Source: a virus
Virus record (IMG/VR): IMGVR_UViG_3300012964_000001
Location: 64,001 to 111,732 of that record
DNA: 47,732 nt
Reading direction: 5' to 3' (one strand)
In this document: positions 16,688-24,886 of the stretch, piece after piece
How positions within the stretch are numbered: the first letter of the stretch is position 1
Layout: each line of letters begins with the position of its first letter
The notes under the pieces: model-generated
What the model was told of the DNA's origin: nothing
Seen by the model: only the letters and a program-made list of their open reading frames with translations
Databases searched by the model: none
Program-made: the position numbers and the translations under genes

Positions 16688-17360
16688 GGCCGAGCATCTC
16701 CAGGCCTGAGCTGGTTGCACCGCTCGACCACTCGACGTCTCCGAAGATCGTCACCTCTCCGTCTGGCAGTCGGGTCGCATCGGCCGCCAGGATTACACGG
16801 CCAATTCGGTCATCTCGACGTGCCTGTGCCGTGATGTTTCCGCTCATCTGAATGAGCACCGGATCCGGAGCCCCGACGAATTCCCGGAGCTTTCCTCCCC
16901 AACCCGGAGCCCAGGGCAGCCCTTCGCAGAGCAGCCCACGCCGGAAAGCCGCACGCCCGTTGGGCTCCCCCGCGCACTCCCCCAGATCCCCATCAATCTG
17001 CTCGACGAAGTCGGTTCCGTCAAAGAACAGGTCGGCCCCAAAGAACTCTCGGTCGAATGCGCTGCCGGTGAGGCCCGCCGCAACGGCGGGACGCGGCTCG
17101 GGCGTCATGAAGCTGGTGGTCGACACCCCATCGGTTAGCGAATAGCTGGCTCCACCCACGAGTTCCCAGCTCAGGACGAGTTCACGCTGCGTGGAGTCGG
17201 CGGCAACGACTAGGACCGCCACGATCGTCGGCGGCGCCCCGCGGCCATCGAGGGATAGGATGGTGTAGCTTCCGGGTGCCGATGGGATTCCACCGGCGGA
17301 GTCCCAAAAGACCCGAATCCGCGTAGTACTGCGAATTTCCAGCGTTTTTATCGAGGCCAT
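16680..17360 (-). CDS. Baseplate wedge protein, gp46/gp25-like with N-terminal beta domain
   Basis: Residues 1-95 look like a fibronectin-type beta domain. The C-terminal 120 residues contain FDGTDFVEQIDGDLGE, RRGLLCEGLPWAPGWGGKL and the closing DRIGRVILAADATRL pattern, which matches the small wedge proteins of the Mu gp46/GPW-gp25 type. The gene precedes the J-like gene and overlaps it slightly, as expected for a wedge operon. It is the first minus-strand gene after the plus-strand lipoprotein insertion, so transcription must either cross that insertion or restart nearby. The ribosome site is weak. Confidence 0.65.
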   Translation of the reverse strand: MASIKTLEIRSTTRIRVFWDSAGGIPSAPGSYTILSLDGRGAPPTIVAVLVVAADSTQRELVLSWELVGGASYSLTDGVSTTSFMTPEPRPAVAAGLTGSAFDREFFGADLFFDGTDFVEQIDGDLGECAGEPNGRAAFRRGLLCEGLPWAPGWGGKLREFVGAPDPVLIQMSGNITAQARRDDRIGRVILAADATRLPDGEVTIFGDVEWSSGATSSGLEMLGRA

Positions 17361-17418
17361 CGATACAGCTCAGGCGTTCAGATTGCGGGCCGCCTTCCGA
17401 GCGGTCACCCTAAACGGC

Positions 17419-17877
17419 ATGCGCACTCTTCAGCTCTTGGTCGGCAGTTTCATCGTCTATGGGGTGGTGGCTTCGTGCGGGAACTCGTCCTCACCGGTCT
17501 CCACCCGCTCGAGCTCAGAATCACCCGGGCTCACCGCACCCGTCCCGCTGGCGTCGGCCCAGGAGAGCGGGGGGTCACCCAGTGCTTCTCCGGCTTCTCC
17601 GGCGGCACCGGCAGCTCCGATCGTAATCTCCACGACCTGCGACAAGACGTTCCTGGCGCCTACGGGCTCGGTTCAGCACTACTACGCTGAGGCGTCATTC
17701 CCAGGTAAGACGATGACCGACCTGACTCGAGTCGTCGTGCTTGCGCGCCCCGTGGCCATTGCCGGGTATGACTGGGCAACGATGGGGTACGCTCATGTGA
17801 AAGATGGATCGGTCGCCTACTACTGCGGAAATACAGCTTCAGTACTCCCGACTGAAGTCCGCTTCGTCCTGCACTAG
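17419..17877 (+). CDS. Lipoprotein inserted on the opposite strand (moron candidate)
   Basis: This is the only plus-strand gene inside the virion module. The 152-residue product begins MRTLQLLVGSFIVYGVVASC. The lipobox VASC gives Cys20 as lipidation site; a Ser/Pro/Ala-rich tether runs to about residue 62 and a beta-rich globular domain with two Cys follows. The ATG was chosen because it places the signal sequence correctly; the start twelve codons earlier adds a non-signal leader. It ends with a 4-nt overlap of stops with the proline-rich gene facing it. Independent orientation and an envelope-targeted product fit a moron, perhaps superinfection exclusion. No family is recognised. Confidence 0.7.
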   Translation: MRTLQLLVGSFIVYGVVASCGNSSSPVSTRSSSESPGLTAPVPLASAQESGGSPSASPASPAAPAAPIVISTTCDKTFLAPTGSVQHYYAEASFPGKTMTDLTRVVVLARPVAIAGYDWATMGYAHVKDGSVAYYCGNTASVLPTEVRFVLH

Positions 17878-18062
17878 TTCAGCGGGCAGCTAACGTCGAT
17901 CGTGAAGACGAAGTCCAGGTCGGGCAGCGGAAACTCCGGAGGAATCGGCGGGATCGGAAGCTCGAACGGCAGCGGGGGCAGGGGAAACGTGCACAGCAAT
18001 ACCTCGACCGATCCGGGTGGAGCCGGGGGGCGCGGGGGCGGCGGCGGGAAGTTGTAGGCCAC
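17874..18062 (-). CDS. Proline-rich 62-residue protein next to the spike gene
   Basis: Starting at a GTG two nucleotides past the spike stop, with AAGGG about 11 nt upstream, the frame gives a tract of PPPPPRPPAPPG. An alternating Pro/hydrophobic region follows (FPLPPLPFELPIPPIPP), then LPDLDFVF and a short C-terminal beta strand. About 40 percent of residues are Pro. It is compactly placed between the spike gene and the converging lipoprotein gene. It might be a small spike-associated or tail-tip component; this is inference from position. No PAAR motif is present. Confidence 0.6.
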   Translation of the reverse strand: MAYNFPPPPPRPPAPPGSVEVLLCTFPLPPLPFELPIPPIPPEFPLPDLDFVFTIDVSCPLN

Positions 18063-18064
18063 CG

Positions 18065-18895
18065 TTATGCGACCCTTACGAAGGTATTGGTCGACGGGAT
18101 TGTTGGAGCTCCAAGACCCAACACCGGGACCGGTACCCCCACGATCCCCCCTAGAAATCCCTGTTGGTATGAGCATACCCAATTGACGGAAGCGAGCGAA
18201 TTCCAGGTGCCGTTCTGCATCTTGAGCTTCACCTGTTGACCGCCAGCCGCCACATTGAAAAGCTGCGTCCCTTCATCCCCTGCCAGCTGCAGTCCAGCCA
18301 CTGATTCACCGGCGGCGTTCGAGCAGTAGAACATCCACTTCCCGTCTTTGAGGATGCAGCCCGAAAGGTCCTGCGCTGAGTTGTCGGTCATCCTCCCGGC
18401 GCCCATCTTGATGCCGTAGTCGGGACCGATCGTGATATAGCGATCTTGGTAGTCGGTGAGCGTGATGGATCGGGCCTTGATTACCAGGTCCACCTCAGGT
18501 CCGAAGTCTGGCTTGGCCTTCGTCGCCGAATGCTGGATATCCGGAGCGTTGCTCGCAACGGCCAGAATGAACCCAGCTGCCGGGGTCTCCTGAAATCCCG
18601 CCGGAATGCCAACCAAAACCTCCTCACCATCCTCCGGGATGAAGTTCATCGGTCGGGTTAGCCTACATAGGATCTGCATGCCACCGGCGCGCCCATCGCG
18701 CGGCTTCTTATCCGCCCCGGGGCGATACCCACGGTACAGCGTCACTTTGACCAGCGTGCGCTTCCCGCCCACTAGGTCGTAGTGGTCCTTTCCGTCGTCC
18801 CAGCCTACCGTCCCGATCTCTAGCCGGCCTCCGTCTTCAACCGCTGCGCCAAAGCATTCCATGGCTCGCCGGAAGTTTTCACCTTCAGTGCTCAT
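18065..18895 (-). CDS. Probable baseplate spike (gpV/OB-fold type)
   Basis: The 276-residue protein starts at an ATG overlapping the hub stop (ATGA). Residues about 75-110 (MQILCRLTRPMNFIPEDGEEVLVGIP) fit the OB-fold region of phage spike proteins. The later part has repeating short beta strands (ITLTDYQDRYITIGPDYGIKM, GLQLAGDEGTQLFNV) as in spike beta-helices. Its position directly after the hub gene supports this. An alternative is another hub-associated baseplate protein. Confidence 0.6.
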   Translation of the reverse strand: MSTEGENFRRAMECFGAAVEDGGRLEIGTVGWDDGKDHYDLVGGKRTLVKVTLYRGYRPGADKKPRDGRAGGMQILCRLTRPMNFIPEDGEEVLVGIPAGFQETPAAGFILAVASNAPDIQHSATKAKPDFGPEVDLVIKARSITLTDYQDRYITIGPDYGIKMGAGRMTDNSAQDLSGCILKDGKWMFYCSNAAGESVAGLQLAGDEGTQLFNVAAGGQQVKLKMQNGTWNSLASVNWVCSYQQGFLGGIVGVPVPVLGLGAPTIPSTNTFVRVA

Positions 18896-20277
18896 GACGC
18901 GGACTCGTAGGCGCTGCCATCCAGCTGGATTCGGTTGATGTACTCGATTGAGAGCTCGAACGTTCCGTCGTCGCGGCTCACATCCAACACGATCTGGCAG
19001 CTCTTGACCATGAAGACCGAAGGAAGCCCGGCGATGATCTCGGCGTTTTTTGCGATGAGCTCCGCCGCGTCTGCCGAGTATCCGCGCCGAGTCAGGTAGT
19101 TGATGCGCTCTTGGGTGCTGCCGAGTTTGACGAGTCGGTTTCGGTCGGCGGGATCGATCGATACCTCGATCGAGTCTCCAGCCTTTAGATTTAGGAGGTC
19201 GAACTCGCCTTGCTGCATCGTCGACACCTTCATCTCGGCCGTTGTGCAGCGCCCCGTCAGTTCCTGCCGGCTCCGCTCTTCCCAGATGCGTTCGGCCATC
19301 GTGTCGAGCCACGCCTGGTCGGAGATGCCCGGGACCTGGAGGTATTCGCGGTCTTCACCCTGCAGAGCCGCTGCATCCGACTTGGCTTTCTTGGCTCCAA
19401 TACGCTTCTTTTTCGACCGTGGGTCCCCGATGGGGGGGAAGAACGATTCGATGACCCGGGAAGTCTCTGGATCGAAACTCGTGAGCGCGATTCCCTTGTG
19501 CGCCAAGTAGCCGGAGCGGGATTCTTCCCAGCTCTTGATGTTCCGCCCCCACACGAGCTTCGGGGTCGTCGTCTGTCCCGTGTAGAGATCAGTGGCGGTC
19601 GAGACAATACAGGCATCGAGGTCGATCCAACTGACGAGCCCCAGCATCCCGACGCAGTGCTGCCACACCGACCACGCATCGGAATCGGGCTTCGTGTGGA
19701 CCTTACCAGCCTTCCGGAAGCGCTCGGGGACCGCCTTACCGATCTGCGCGCTCTTGTCGACGTCCCCCAGAAAGAGCAACCGGTCCTTCAAGATCTCGGC
19801 TCCGGGGCTTTGCGAAACGACCCGGCGCCACGCGTCCTCCAGTGTGTCGGAGTACAGGGGGGTGCCGCTCGATCCGAACGGCTTCGCCATGATGAAGAGG
19901 CTCGTGTAATCGACGCACGTCATGTGTACGGCCGGCGGAGCCCCTTCGGCCATCTCGTTGCTCACGTTCCGGGCATGCCCGAGGAATCGAAGCTCGGTTT
20001 CTCCGGGTCCCCAGGATCCAAACTCATCTGCATTGGCGAGATAGAACTCGACCTCCGTATCGTCCAAGAGACGGGGGTCCATGCCACTCTCCATCCAGTC
20101 GATGTCGAGCTCGAGCGTGTCCGCTTGGTTATGGTCCTGACGGTCGATGCGCGCACGCCGGGGACGCACCTCAAGCCGAACGACGTCGGTCGACTTGGCT
20201 TGTCGGATCCGCTGCTCACGAGTCCCGAAAACCGGGACCGTCAGCATCGCCAGCATCCGGGGTCGGTAGAGCGGCAT
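18892..20277 (-). CDS. Baseplate hub protein (gpD/gp27-like)
   Basis: The 461-residue protein has the general layout of late-control D/gp27 hub proteins. An N-terminal beta barrel (RLEVRPRRARIDRQDHNQADTLELDIDW) is followed by ELRFLGHARNVSNEM, a central domain with DAWSVWQHCVGMLGL, and a C-terminal barrel with LNLKAGDSIEVSIDP. A basic insert of KKKRIGAKKAK lies near residue 300. AGGA is 7 nt before the ATG. It follows the LysM protein and precedes the spike, which is the conserved myovirus order. It probably joins the tube to the spike. Confidence 0.75.
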   Translation of the reverse strand: MPLYRPRMLAMLTVPVFGTREQRIRQAKSTDVVRLEVRPRRARIDRQDHNQADTLELDIDWMESGMDPRLLDDTEVEFYLANADEFGSWGPGETELRFLGHARNVSNEMAEGAPPAVHMTCVDYTSLFIMAKPFGSSGTPLYSDTLEDAWRRVVSQSPGAEILKDRLLFLGDVDKSAQIGKAVPERFRKAGKVHTKPDSDAWSVWQHCVGMLGLVSWIDLDACIVSTATDLYTGQTTTPKLVWGRNIKSWEESRSGYLAHKGIALTSFDPETSRVIESFFPPIGDPRSKKKRIGAKKAKSDAAALQGEDREYLQVPGISDQAWLDTMAERIWEERSRQELTGRCTTAEMKVSTMQQGEFDLLNLKAGDSIEVSIDPADRNRLVKLGSTQERINYLTRRGYSADAAELIAKNAEIIAGLPSVFMVKSCQIVLDVSRDDGTFELSIEYINRIQLDGSAYESAS

Positions 20278-20284
20278 GGATATC

Positions 20285-20467
20285 CTAAGAAGGGGACTTC
20301 TTTACGCGGATAAATTTCCCCATGTCGTCGAAGGTTCCATACGCAAATCTCGCTGGCTTCGCCGATGGGTGCGCTTTGATAATGTCCGGCATGTCCCCGA
20401 ATTCGCAATTCGCGTTCGGAGCAAGGAGTCGTGAAAACCAGAGTCGTAGCTTCTTTCGCAAGGTCAT
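20285..20467 (-). CDS. Small basic protein between LysM and hub genes
   Basis: The 60-residue product begins MTLRKKLRLWFSRLL and has an acidic/aromatic C-terminal half (FAYGTFDDMGKFIRV). Its ATG overlaps the stop of the LysM gene (ATGA) and it ends 7 nt before the hub start, so it is part of the baseplate operon. It is amphipathic at the N-terminus and lacks Cys. No family is recognised. A tail-tube initiation or hub accessory function is possible from position alone. Confidence 0.6.
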   Translation of the reverse strand: MTLRKKLRLWFSRLLAPNANCEFGDMPDIIKAHPSAKPARFAYGTFDDMGKFIRVKKSPS

Positions 20468-21522
20468 TTCGGTATCCTGTACGTCGCCCCCTCGAGCGGT
20501 GGCTGCCCGGCATCGATGCCATTGGCCTGCCGGATGGCGTCGGCCTTCTCCGATGAACCCGCCTTGTTGGCCGCGATACTCTCCCAGGTATCTCCGCCCT
20601 TGGCCGTGTAGAGAGAGAGTGTCTGGCCGCGCTCGGCCAGCACCGTTTGACGATCGAGCTCTGCCGCCGTCCTGAGCGCTTGGTACTGGCCGGCGCTGAA
20701 CTCAGCCCGGATTCCCAGAAAGCTCTGAATATCCTCAGCGCGCTGTGTCTCGAGGGCAGCGTTCGCCAAGAGATCATCGTAGGTCGTGTGCAGACGCACC
20801 AGCACGGTCCGGAATTGCCGGTTGGTGGCCCGGAGGGACCGAAGGGCGGCGAAGGGAGCATTGGCAAGCGAGTCGATTTGGCCCGCCACGCTCAAGAGCG
20901 ACGATGATATCGAGTTCAATGAAGCAAGCAGTCCGTTCAGGACGTCCAGGATCGATCCCTTGAGCCTCGGCTGCTTCGTGAAATCGACATCTACGAGCCG
21001 TAAGGCTGCGATGATCTCTCCGATGTATTCCTTAGGGCGCTTCGAGCTGATGAGCTCAGGCGTAACAAGTAGGAAGTTGTCCTTGTCGATCTGAATGTGC
21101 ATCGACCAGACGACCTCGCCCCTTCCTTCGTGGGTCGAGTCAAACTGGTCGATGAATCCACCGAGTGACAGGATGTTTCCCCATGTGACCAAGACTTCCT
21201 GACGGTCATCGACGAAGCTCCGCATCACCTCGTTCATGGCGTCGGCGGCACCGCTACCGAGATAGCGGTCCGACCACCGTCCATTCAGGTCGATGGGCTC
21301 GAAGCGGCGCCCGAATTCGTGCCGCGTGGGCTCGGTGTCGCCGGAGTAGTAGACGGTCTCGTTGGCGATCTTGAGCGAGTTCTTGACGACGGTGCCGCGA
21401 CGGGGGCGACCAAAGGGAGCGTACTTCCCGGACAGAGAAATGCGCTTCCGTTTCGCCCCGAGCTGCTCGAACGACCAAACATCGTTGGCGCCCGCCACGG
21501 CCGCCGACATCGACATCGTCAT
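20464..21522 (-). CDS. LysM-containing baseplate hub assembly protein
   Basis: The 352-residue protein has an N-terminal beta domain (WSFEQLGAKRKRISLSG, ISGKYAPFGRPRRG), a helical middle (about 185-290) and a C-terminal LysM-like domain (about 305-352: YTAKGGDTWESIAANKAG, AIRQANGID, GATYRIP). In phages such as Mu, P2 relatives and PBSX, a LysM protein follows the tape measure and bridges the tail tube to the hub. Its start overlaps the tape-measure stop (ATGA). LysM here is probably structural, although peptidoglycan contact during injection is possible. Confidence 0.8.
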   Translation of the reverse strand: MTMSMSAAVAGANDVWSFEQLGAKRKRISLSGKYAPFGRPRRGTVVKNSLKIANETVYYSGDTEPTRHEFGRRFEPIDLNGRWSDRYLGSGAADAMNEVMRSFVDDRQEVLVTWGNILSLGGFIDQFDSTHEGRGEVVWSMHIQIDKDNFLLVTPELISSKRPKEYIGEIIAALRLVDVDFTKQPRLKGSILDVLNGLLASLNSISSSLLSVAGQIDSLANAPFAALRSLRATNRQFRTVLVRLHTTYDDLLANAALETQRAEDIQSFLGIRAEFSAGQYQALRTAAELDRQTVLAERGQTLSLYTAKGGDTWESIAANKAGSSEKADAIRQANGIDAGQPPLEGATYRIPK

Positions 21523-23432
21523 GGGACAGCATTCCGTGCCGAGAAGTTGGTAGCATACCCCGACGTCCGCTTAACCTTCGAGAACTTACCGAGCTCATCC
21601 AGGACTCCGCGGGCGAAGCGGCTCGGGTTCTGGTTCGTCGTGACGACGATCTCAACCTTCTGGATTGACGTTCCGCCTCCGCCACCTCGATGCGCAGGGG
21701 TTTTCTTGAGGTCCTCCTCTTTGTGTCGAGTACCTCTACCACCCTCATCCTCCCATGGAGGAAGCCACCCTGTCGGTGGTTTCTTTCCTGCTTGGGTTCC
21801 GAACATCTCGTATTCTTGCCGAGGAGTTATATCGATGCTCGGAGGGCGTATCGAAGCGAAGCTATTGAGCTGATTGGTCGCACCAGCCAGGGCAACATTG
21901 AAGGTGTCGATCGCCAGTGGCGCCCCGGTACCGATGTCCCCGATCAGCTTCTTGGTCGCGTCTTCCTCCATCTTCTTAGTCGCGGCCATCTTGCGCTGTT
22001 CCTCGTCAGCTTTTGCTGATGCATCTGCCATACCGGCGATCACACCAGCCAAGAGAACCATCGACACGCCAAGAGCAGCCGTTCCGGCCATTCCGCCCGC
22101 CGCGAGCCCACCAAGAGCTGTTCCTCCGGCTCCCGCGCCCGCGGTCGCACTTGCTGCGGCTGCTCCACCCGCACCCACCGTGGTCAGCATCCCAGGGTTC
22201 AGCAAAGACATCATCTGCATGGTTCCAGCGCCCATCTTCAGTAGGTCGCCGCCGATGCTGAGCCCGCCCATCCCGACCTTCAAGGCCAGGTAAGCCTCTG
22301 CCAGGTGAATAAGCTTGTCGATCGTTCCGGGGTCCTTTAGCGCCTCCTTCAGGGTTTCGCCGAAGGACTTCACGGTCGGCGCGATGTCGTCCCAGATAGC
22401 GCTCAGGCGATAGTAGGCGTTGGTCGCGAATTCGCGGAGCGATGGCCACCACTCTTGGATCTTTCGTTTGCCCCACTCGAACGCTGCGACAAGCCGTTCT
22501 CCGATCTCTGAGGCCCAGTACTGGACCTGACCCTGGTTTTTCGTGAACCAATCATTGAACCAACCCAGTACTTCTTTCCCCTTCTCGAACATCGGTGCCG
22601 TCGCGAGCCGCACGAACGTCTTTCCGTTGTCGATCGCGGTGCTGAACATCGCATCGAAGCTTTTCTCGTACACCTTGATTACCGGTGCGTACTTGTCGAG
22701 CTCGGTACGGAGCCGCTCTAGGCGCTTCTCCGGAGCGAGCTTGTTGAATTCCTCGGCCTTCGCCCCCGTAAGCCCCATGATGCGGGTACCGAAGACGTTG
22801 TGCGCCCCAGATCTCCCGCTCATCAACTGCGCCATCTCGCGCGCCACCATGTCCATCGGTAACTGCGACACGGCGCCCGCGGCCATTACGTTTGACGCCA
22901 TCTTGCGCCACTCGTCCGGATTCATTCCCATTTGGAACGCTGGGATGGCGCCGGTAACGAAGATGCTTCGAAGGTCTTGAAACTCTCCGGGAAGTGCCGC
23001 AGCGTCCTTCCTCATCTCGGCGACCTGCTCGGCCGCCATCGTCATGCCGCTCAGAACGTCCTTGGTGATCCCCTGGGCGGCGAAGACGCCCGCCAAGGCA
23101 ATCTGTGCCCCCTCGGCCTCCCGGTTGAGTCCCATGACGCCGTAGGTCAGGCCGGCAACCGCTGCCCCCGCGGCACCACCGATGGCCCATTTGCCAATGG
23201 TGAATCCTACTCCAGCAATCTTATCAGCAACCCCTTCGATGCTATGAAGCATCCCTTTGGCGCCAGTCGCGAATTCGTTCCAGCCGCTGCGTAGCGATGC
23301 GAAGCGGTTCTTGATCCCGCCTAGGTTACGGTCGAGATAAACCGCCTTCTGCGCAGCCGTTACCATCGCAACGGCGCCAAAATCACCCGTCTTGCTGAGG
23401 TTCAGCTCAACCGTGTACTTGGTGTCGGACAT
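21519..23432 (-). CDS. Tape measure protein
   Basis: The 637-residue protein has a hydrophobic Gly/Ala segment at about 76-100 (GFTIGKWAIGGAAGAAVAGL), long helical stretches, and a second Gly/Ala-rich hydrophobic region near 420-480 followed by a charged helix. These are usual for tape measures that set tail length and enter the host membrane. At the commonly quoted 1.5 angstrom per residue it would correspond to a tail of roughly 95 nm, a short myovirus tail. It lies between the first J-like gene and the LysM gene, with start and stop coupled on both sides. Confidence 0.85.
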   Translation of the reverse strand: MSDTKYTVELNLSKTGDFGAVAMVTAAQKAVYLDRNLGGIKNRFASLRSGWNEFATGAKGMLHSIEGVADKIAGVGFTIGKWAIGGAAGAAVAGLTYGVMGLNREAEGAQIALAGVFAAQGITKDVLSGMTMAAEQVAEMRKDAAALPGEFQDLRSIFVTGAIPAFQMGMNPDEWRKMASNVMAAGAVSQLPMDMVAREMAQLMSGRSGAHNVFGTRIMGLTGAKAEEFNKLAPEKRLERLRTELDKYAPVIKVYEKSFDAMFSTAIDNGKTFVRLATAPMFEKGKEVLGWFNDWFTKNQGQVQYWASEIGERLVAAFEWGKRKIQEWWPSLREFATNAYYRLSAIWDDIAPTVKSFGETLKEALKDPGTIDKLIHLAEAYLALKVGMGGLSIGGDLLKMGAGTMQMMSLLNPGMLTTVGAGGAAAASATAGAGAGGTALGGLAAGGMAGTAALGVSMVLLAGVIAGMADASAKADEEQRKMAATKKMEEDATKKLIGDIGTGAPLAIDTFNVALAGATNQLNSFASIRPPSIDITPRQEYEMFGTQAGKKPPTGWLPPWEDEGGRGTRHKEEDLKKTPAHRGGGGGTSIQKVEIVVTTNQNPSRFARGVLDELGKFSKVKRTSGYATNFSARNAVP

Positions 23433-23433
23433 C

Positions 23434-24639
23434 TCAGGAAACCGTCTGAATGGTCAGCCGTACCCCGTCGGACACGAGGTAGTAGTGAACGAGTAGCGTG
23501 CTCCCTGATGGAACCCACCGAGCCGATGTCTCAGAAATCGCAGTCCCGGCTGGGCTCGTCAGCTCTACCGTCGGCACACCGACGATGCGCCGGTCTGCAT
23601 TGCAAATGGCCCCCGCCAGCGTCTTGTTCGTGTAGGTCCACCAGCCCGGGCGATCATCGAAGTACCACTTACACGCCTTCGCTACGGCTGTCGTGAGTTC
23701 CGTCGCATTGACGACCTCGCGGGTCTGGACCGTGGCGTGCACCACCGTGCGGATGCTCTGAATGCCCATGACCTCCACGAGCGCCCCGAACCCGAGCCAG
23801 TTGCGCTGCCCATCTCGTCCCCTGAGGTCCTGCCCGAGGAGCTGACAGAGATGAGTCGACCATCCCCACGAGGCATCCGCGACATAAACGACGCCTCGAT
23901 GGCCATCAGGGTCGTGGAAGTAAGCGGCATGCCGAACTCCGCGCCCCGCGGTCAGTACACCCGCCAGAATCGCTGAATCATTCGGACCTTGCCGGCCCAG
24001 GTAGCAGTGCCGGCCGATGTCCTGGATGACCTGGTCATCCAACCCCACTGCTCCGCCCCCCGCGTACATCTCGTAGACCGTAAAGGCCGAATCGAACATC
24101 GTCTCGCAGGTTCCGGCGTTTAGGTCTCCATCGAGGTACGGTATGTTTCCGTGTTCTCCGGTGGCCGAGCAGAGTAGCTTCACCCCTGCGACTGACACGT
24201 TGGGCTGCACGACGACCGGCTGCACGATCGTATAGTCAGCGCCGAGGACAGGCGGACTCGCCTGGTCGTCAGCCGTCTTGAAGATCTTCTGCCCTGCCCG
24301 AATGACTCCCCCGGGCATGTTCACTGAAATGGGACGCACCAAGACGGCGTCACCAATCGCCGCTGTGCCCTCCTCGGAGGCCAAAATGGCGAAGTACTCC
24401 GACAGAACGAGCTCTCTCAGTCCTTCCCCATCGGCCTTGGTAAGCCGCGACTGGTAGAGCTCGTCCTTTAGCCTAGAACGACAAATGGCCGCCTGGGCGA
24501 CCCATCCTTCGACGGCGTCGCCGTAGCGGCCAGCATAGAGGTGCGTGTACGCCCTCCTTCGATTGTCGTACAGGAATTGCGCTGCTGCACTCCGATAGTC
24601 CGCGAGTCGCGGAATCTGATCAGTCCTCGGAATCGGCAT
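23434..24639 (-). CDS. J-like baseplate protein in an unusual position
   Basis: The 401-residue protein has several J-family traits. These are DGEGLRELVLSEYFA near residue 72, VNMPGGVIRAGQKIFKTADD (the strand leading into the added beta domain), a KLLCSATGEHGNIP segment corresponding to the usual G..GN turn, and a C-terminal beta unit (VPTVELTSPAGTAI). This resembles the J-like gene of the wedge operon, but here the gene lies between tail chaperone and tape measure. The ATG overlaps the end of the frameshifted chaperone extension by 20 nt. It might be an adaptor for tube initiation. Family assignment is by motif pattern only. Confidence 0.6.
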   Translation of the reverse strand: MPIPRTDQIPRLADYRSAAAQFLYDNRRRAYTHLYAGRYGDAVEGWVAQAAICRSRLKDELYQSRLTKADGEGLRELVLSEYFAILASEEGTAAIGDAVLVRPISVNMPGGVIRAGQKIFKTADDQASPPVLGADYTIVQPVVVQPNVSVAGVKLLCSATGEHGNIPYLDGDLNAGTCETMFDSAFTVYEMYAGGGAVGLDDQVIQDIGRHCYLGRQGPNDSAILAGVLTAGRGVRHAAYFHDPDGHRGVVYVADASWGWSTHLCQLLGQDLRGRDGQRNWLGFGALVEVMGIQSIRTVVHATVQTREVVNATELTTAVAKACKWYFDDRPGWWTYTNKTLAGAICNADRRIVGVPTVELTSPAGTAISETSARWVPSGSTLLVHYYLVSDGVRLTIQTVS

Positions 24640-24880
24640 GGTCGTCGGGCTGCAGCGTTGTTACGGTCTTGTCGTCGTCGCGTGGTGTAAATTCTCGATC
24701 CAGGAGCTGGTCGAGGCTTGCTACGAAGGATGCACGATAGAACCCCGTCCACTTCCGGCTTTCCGACGGCGGGACTCCACCATAACGAGCGATGTAGGCC
24801 TCGATCTGTACCTGGCTAAAGTATCGCTCCCAGTACTCTCCTGGTCGTCCACGGTACCACTTCAGACGACCTGAATCGCT
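24620..24880 (-). CDS. Tail assembly chaperone T extension (made by -1 frameshift)
   Basis: This frame has no ATG, GTG or TTG start, so it is invisible to start-based gene finding. It is open from the slippery site for 86 codons, beginning SDSGRLKWYRGRPGEYWERY and ending in an acidic tail (DDHADSED). Translation entering by -1 slippage in GGGAAAA joins residue 151 of the upstream protein to these 86 residues, giving a fusion of about 237 residues. In lambda the equivalent G-T fusion is needed for tail assembly; the same arrangement occurs widely in phages with long tails. The J-like gene overlaps its last 20 nt. Confidence 0.85.
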   Translation of the reverse strand, partial: SDSGRLKWYRGRPGEYWERYFSQVQIEAYIARYGGVPPSESRKWTGFYRASFVASLDQLLDREFTPRDDDKTVTTLQPDDHADSED

Positions 24881-24886
24881 TTTCCC
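24843..24886 (-). promoter_or_regulatory. Programmed -1 frameshift signal in the tail assembly chaperone
   Basis: The zero frame reads ATG GGA AAA GCG, giving the slippery heptamer G GGA AAA at 24880-24886, one base different from the lambda site GGGAAAG. After an 8-nt spacer there is an inverted repeat with 7-bp arms GGTCGTC (24865-24871) and GACGACC (24843-24849) and a 15-nt loop that holds the zero-frame TGA stop. Heptamer and hairpin together form a standard -1 signal. Confidence 0.85.

Noticed and set aside
19210-20313. Plus-strand open frame of 367 codons over the hub gene
   Set aside because: The minus-strand hub gene has coupled starts and recognised layout; the plus frame has shadow-like Arg/Leu/His composition.
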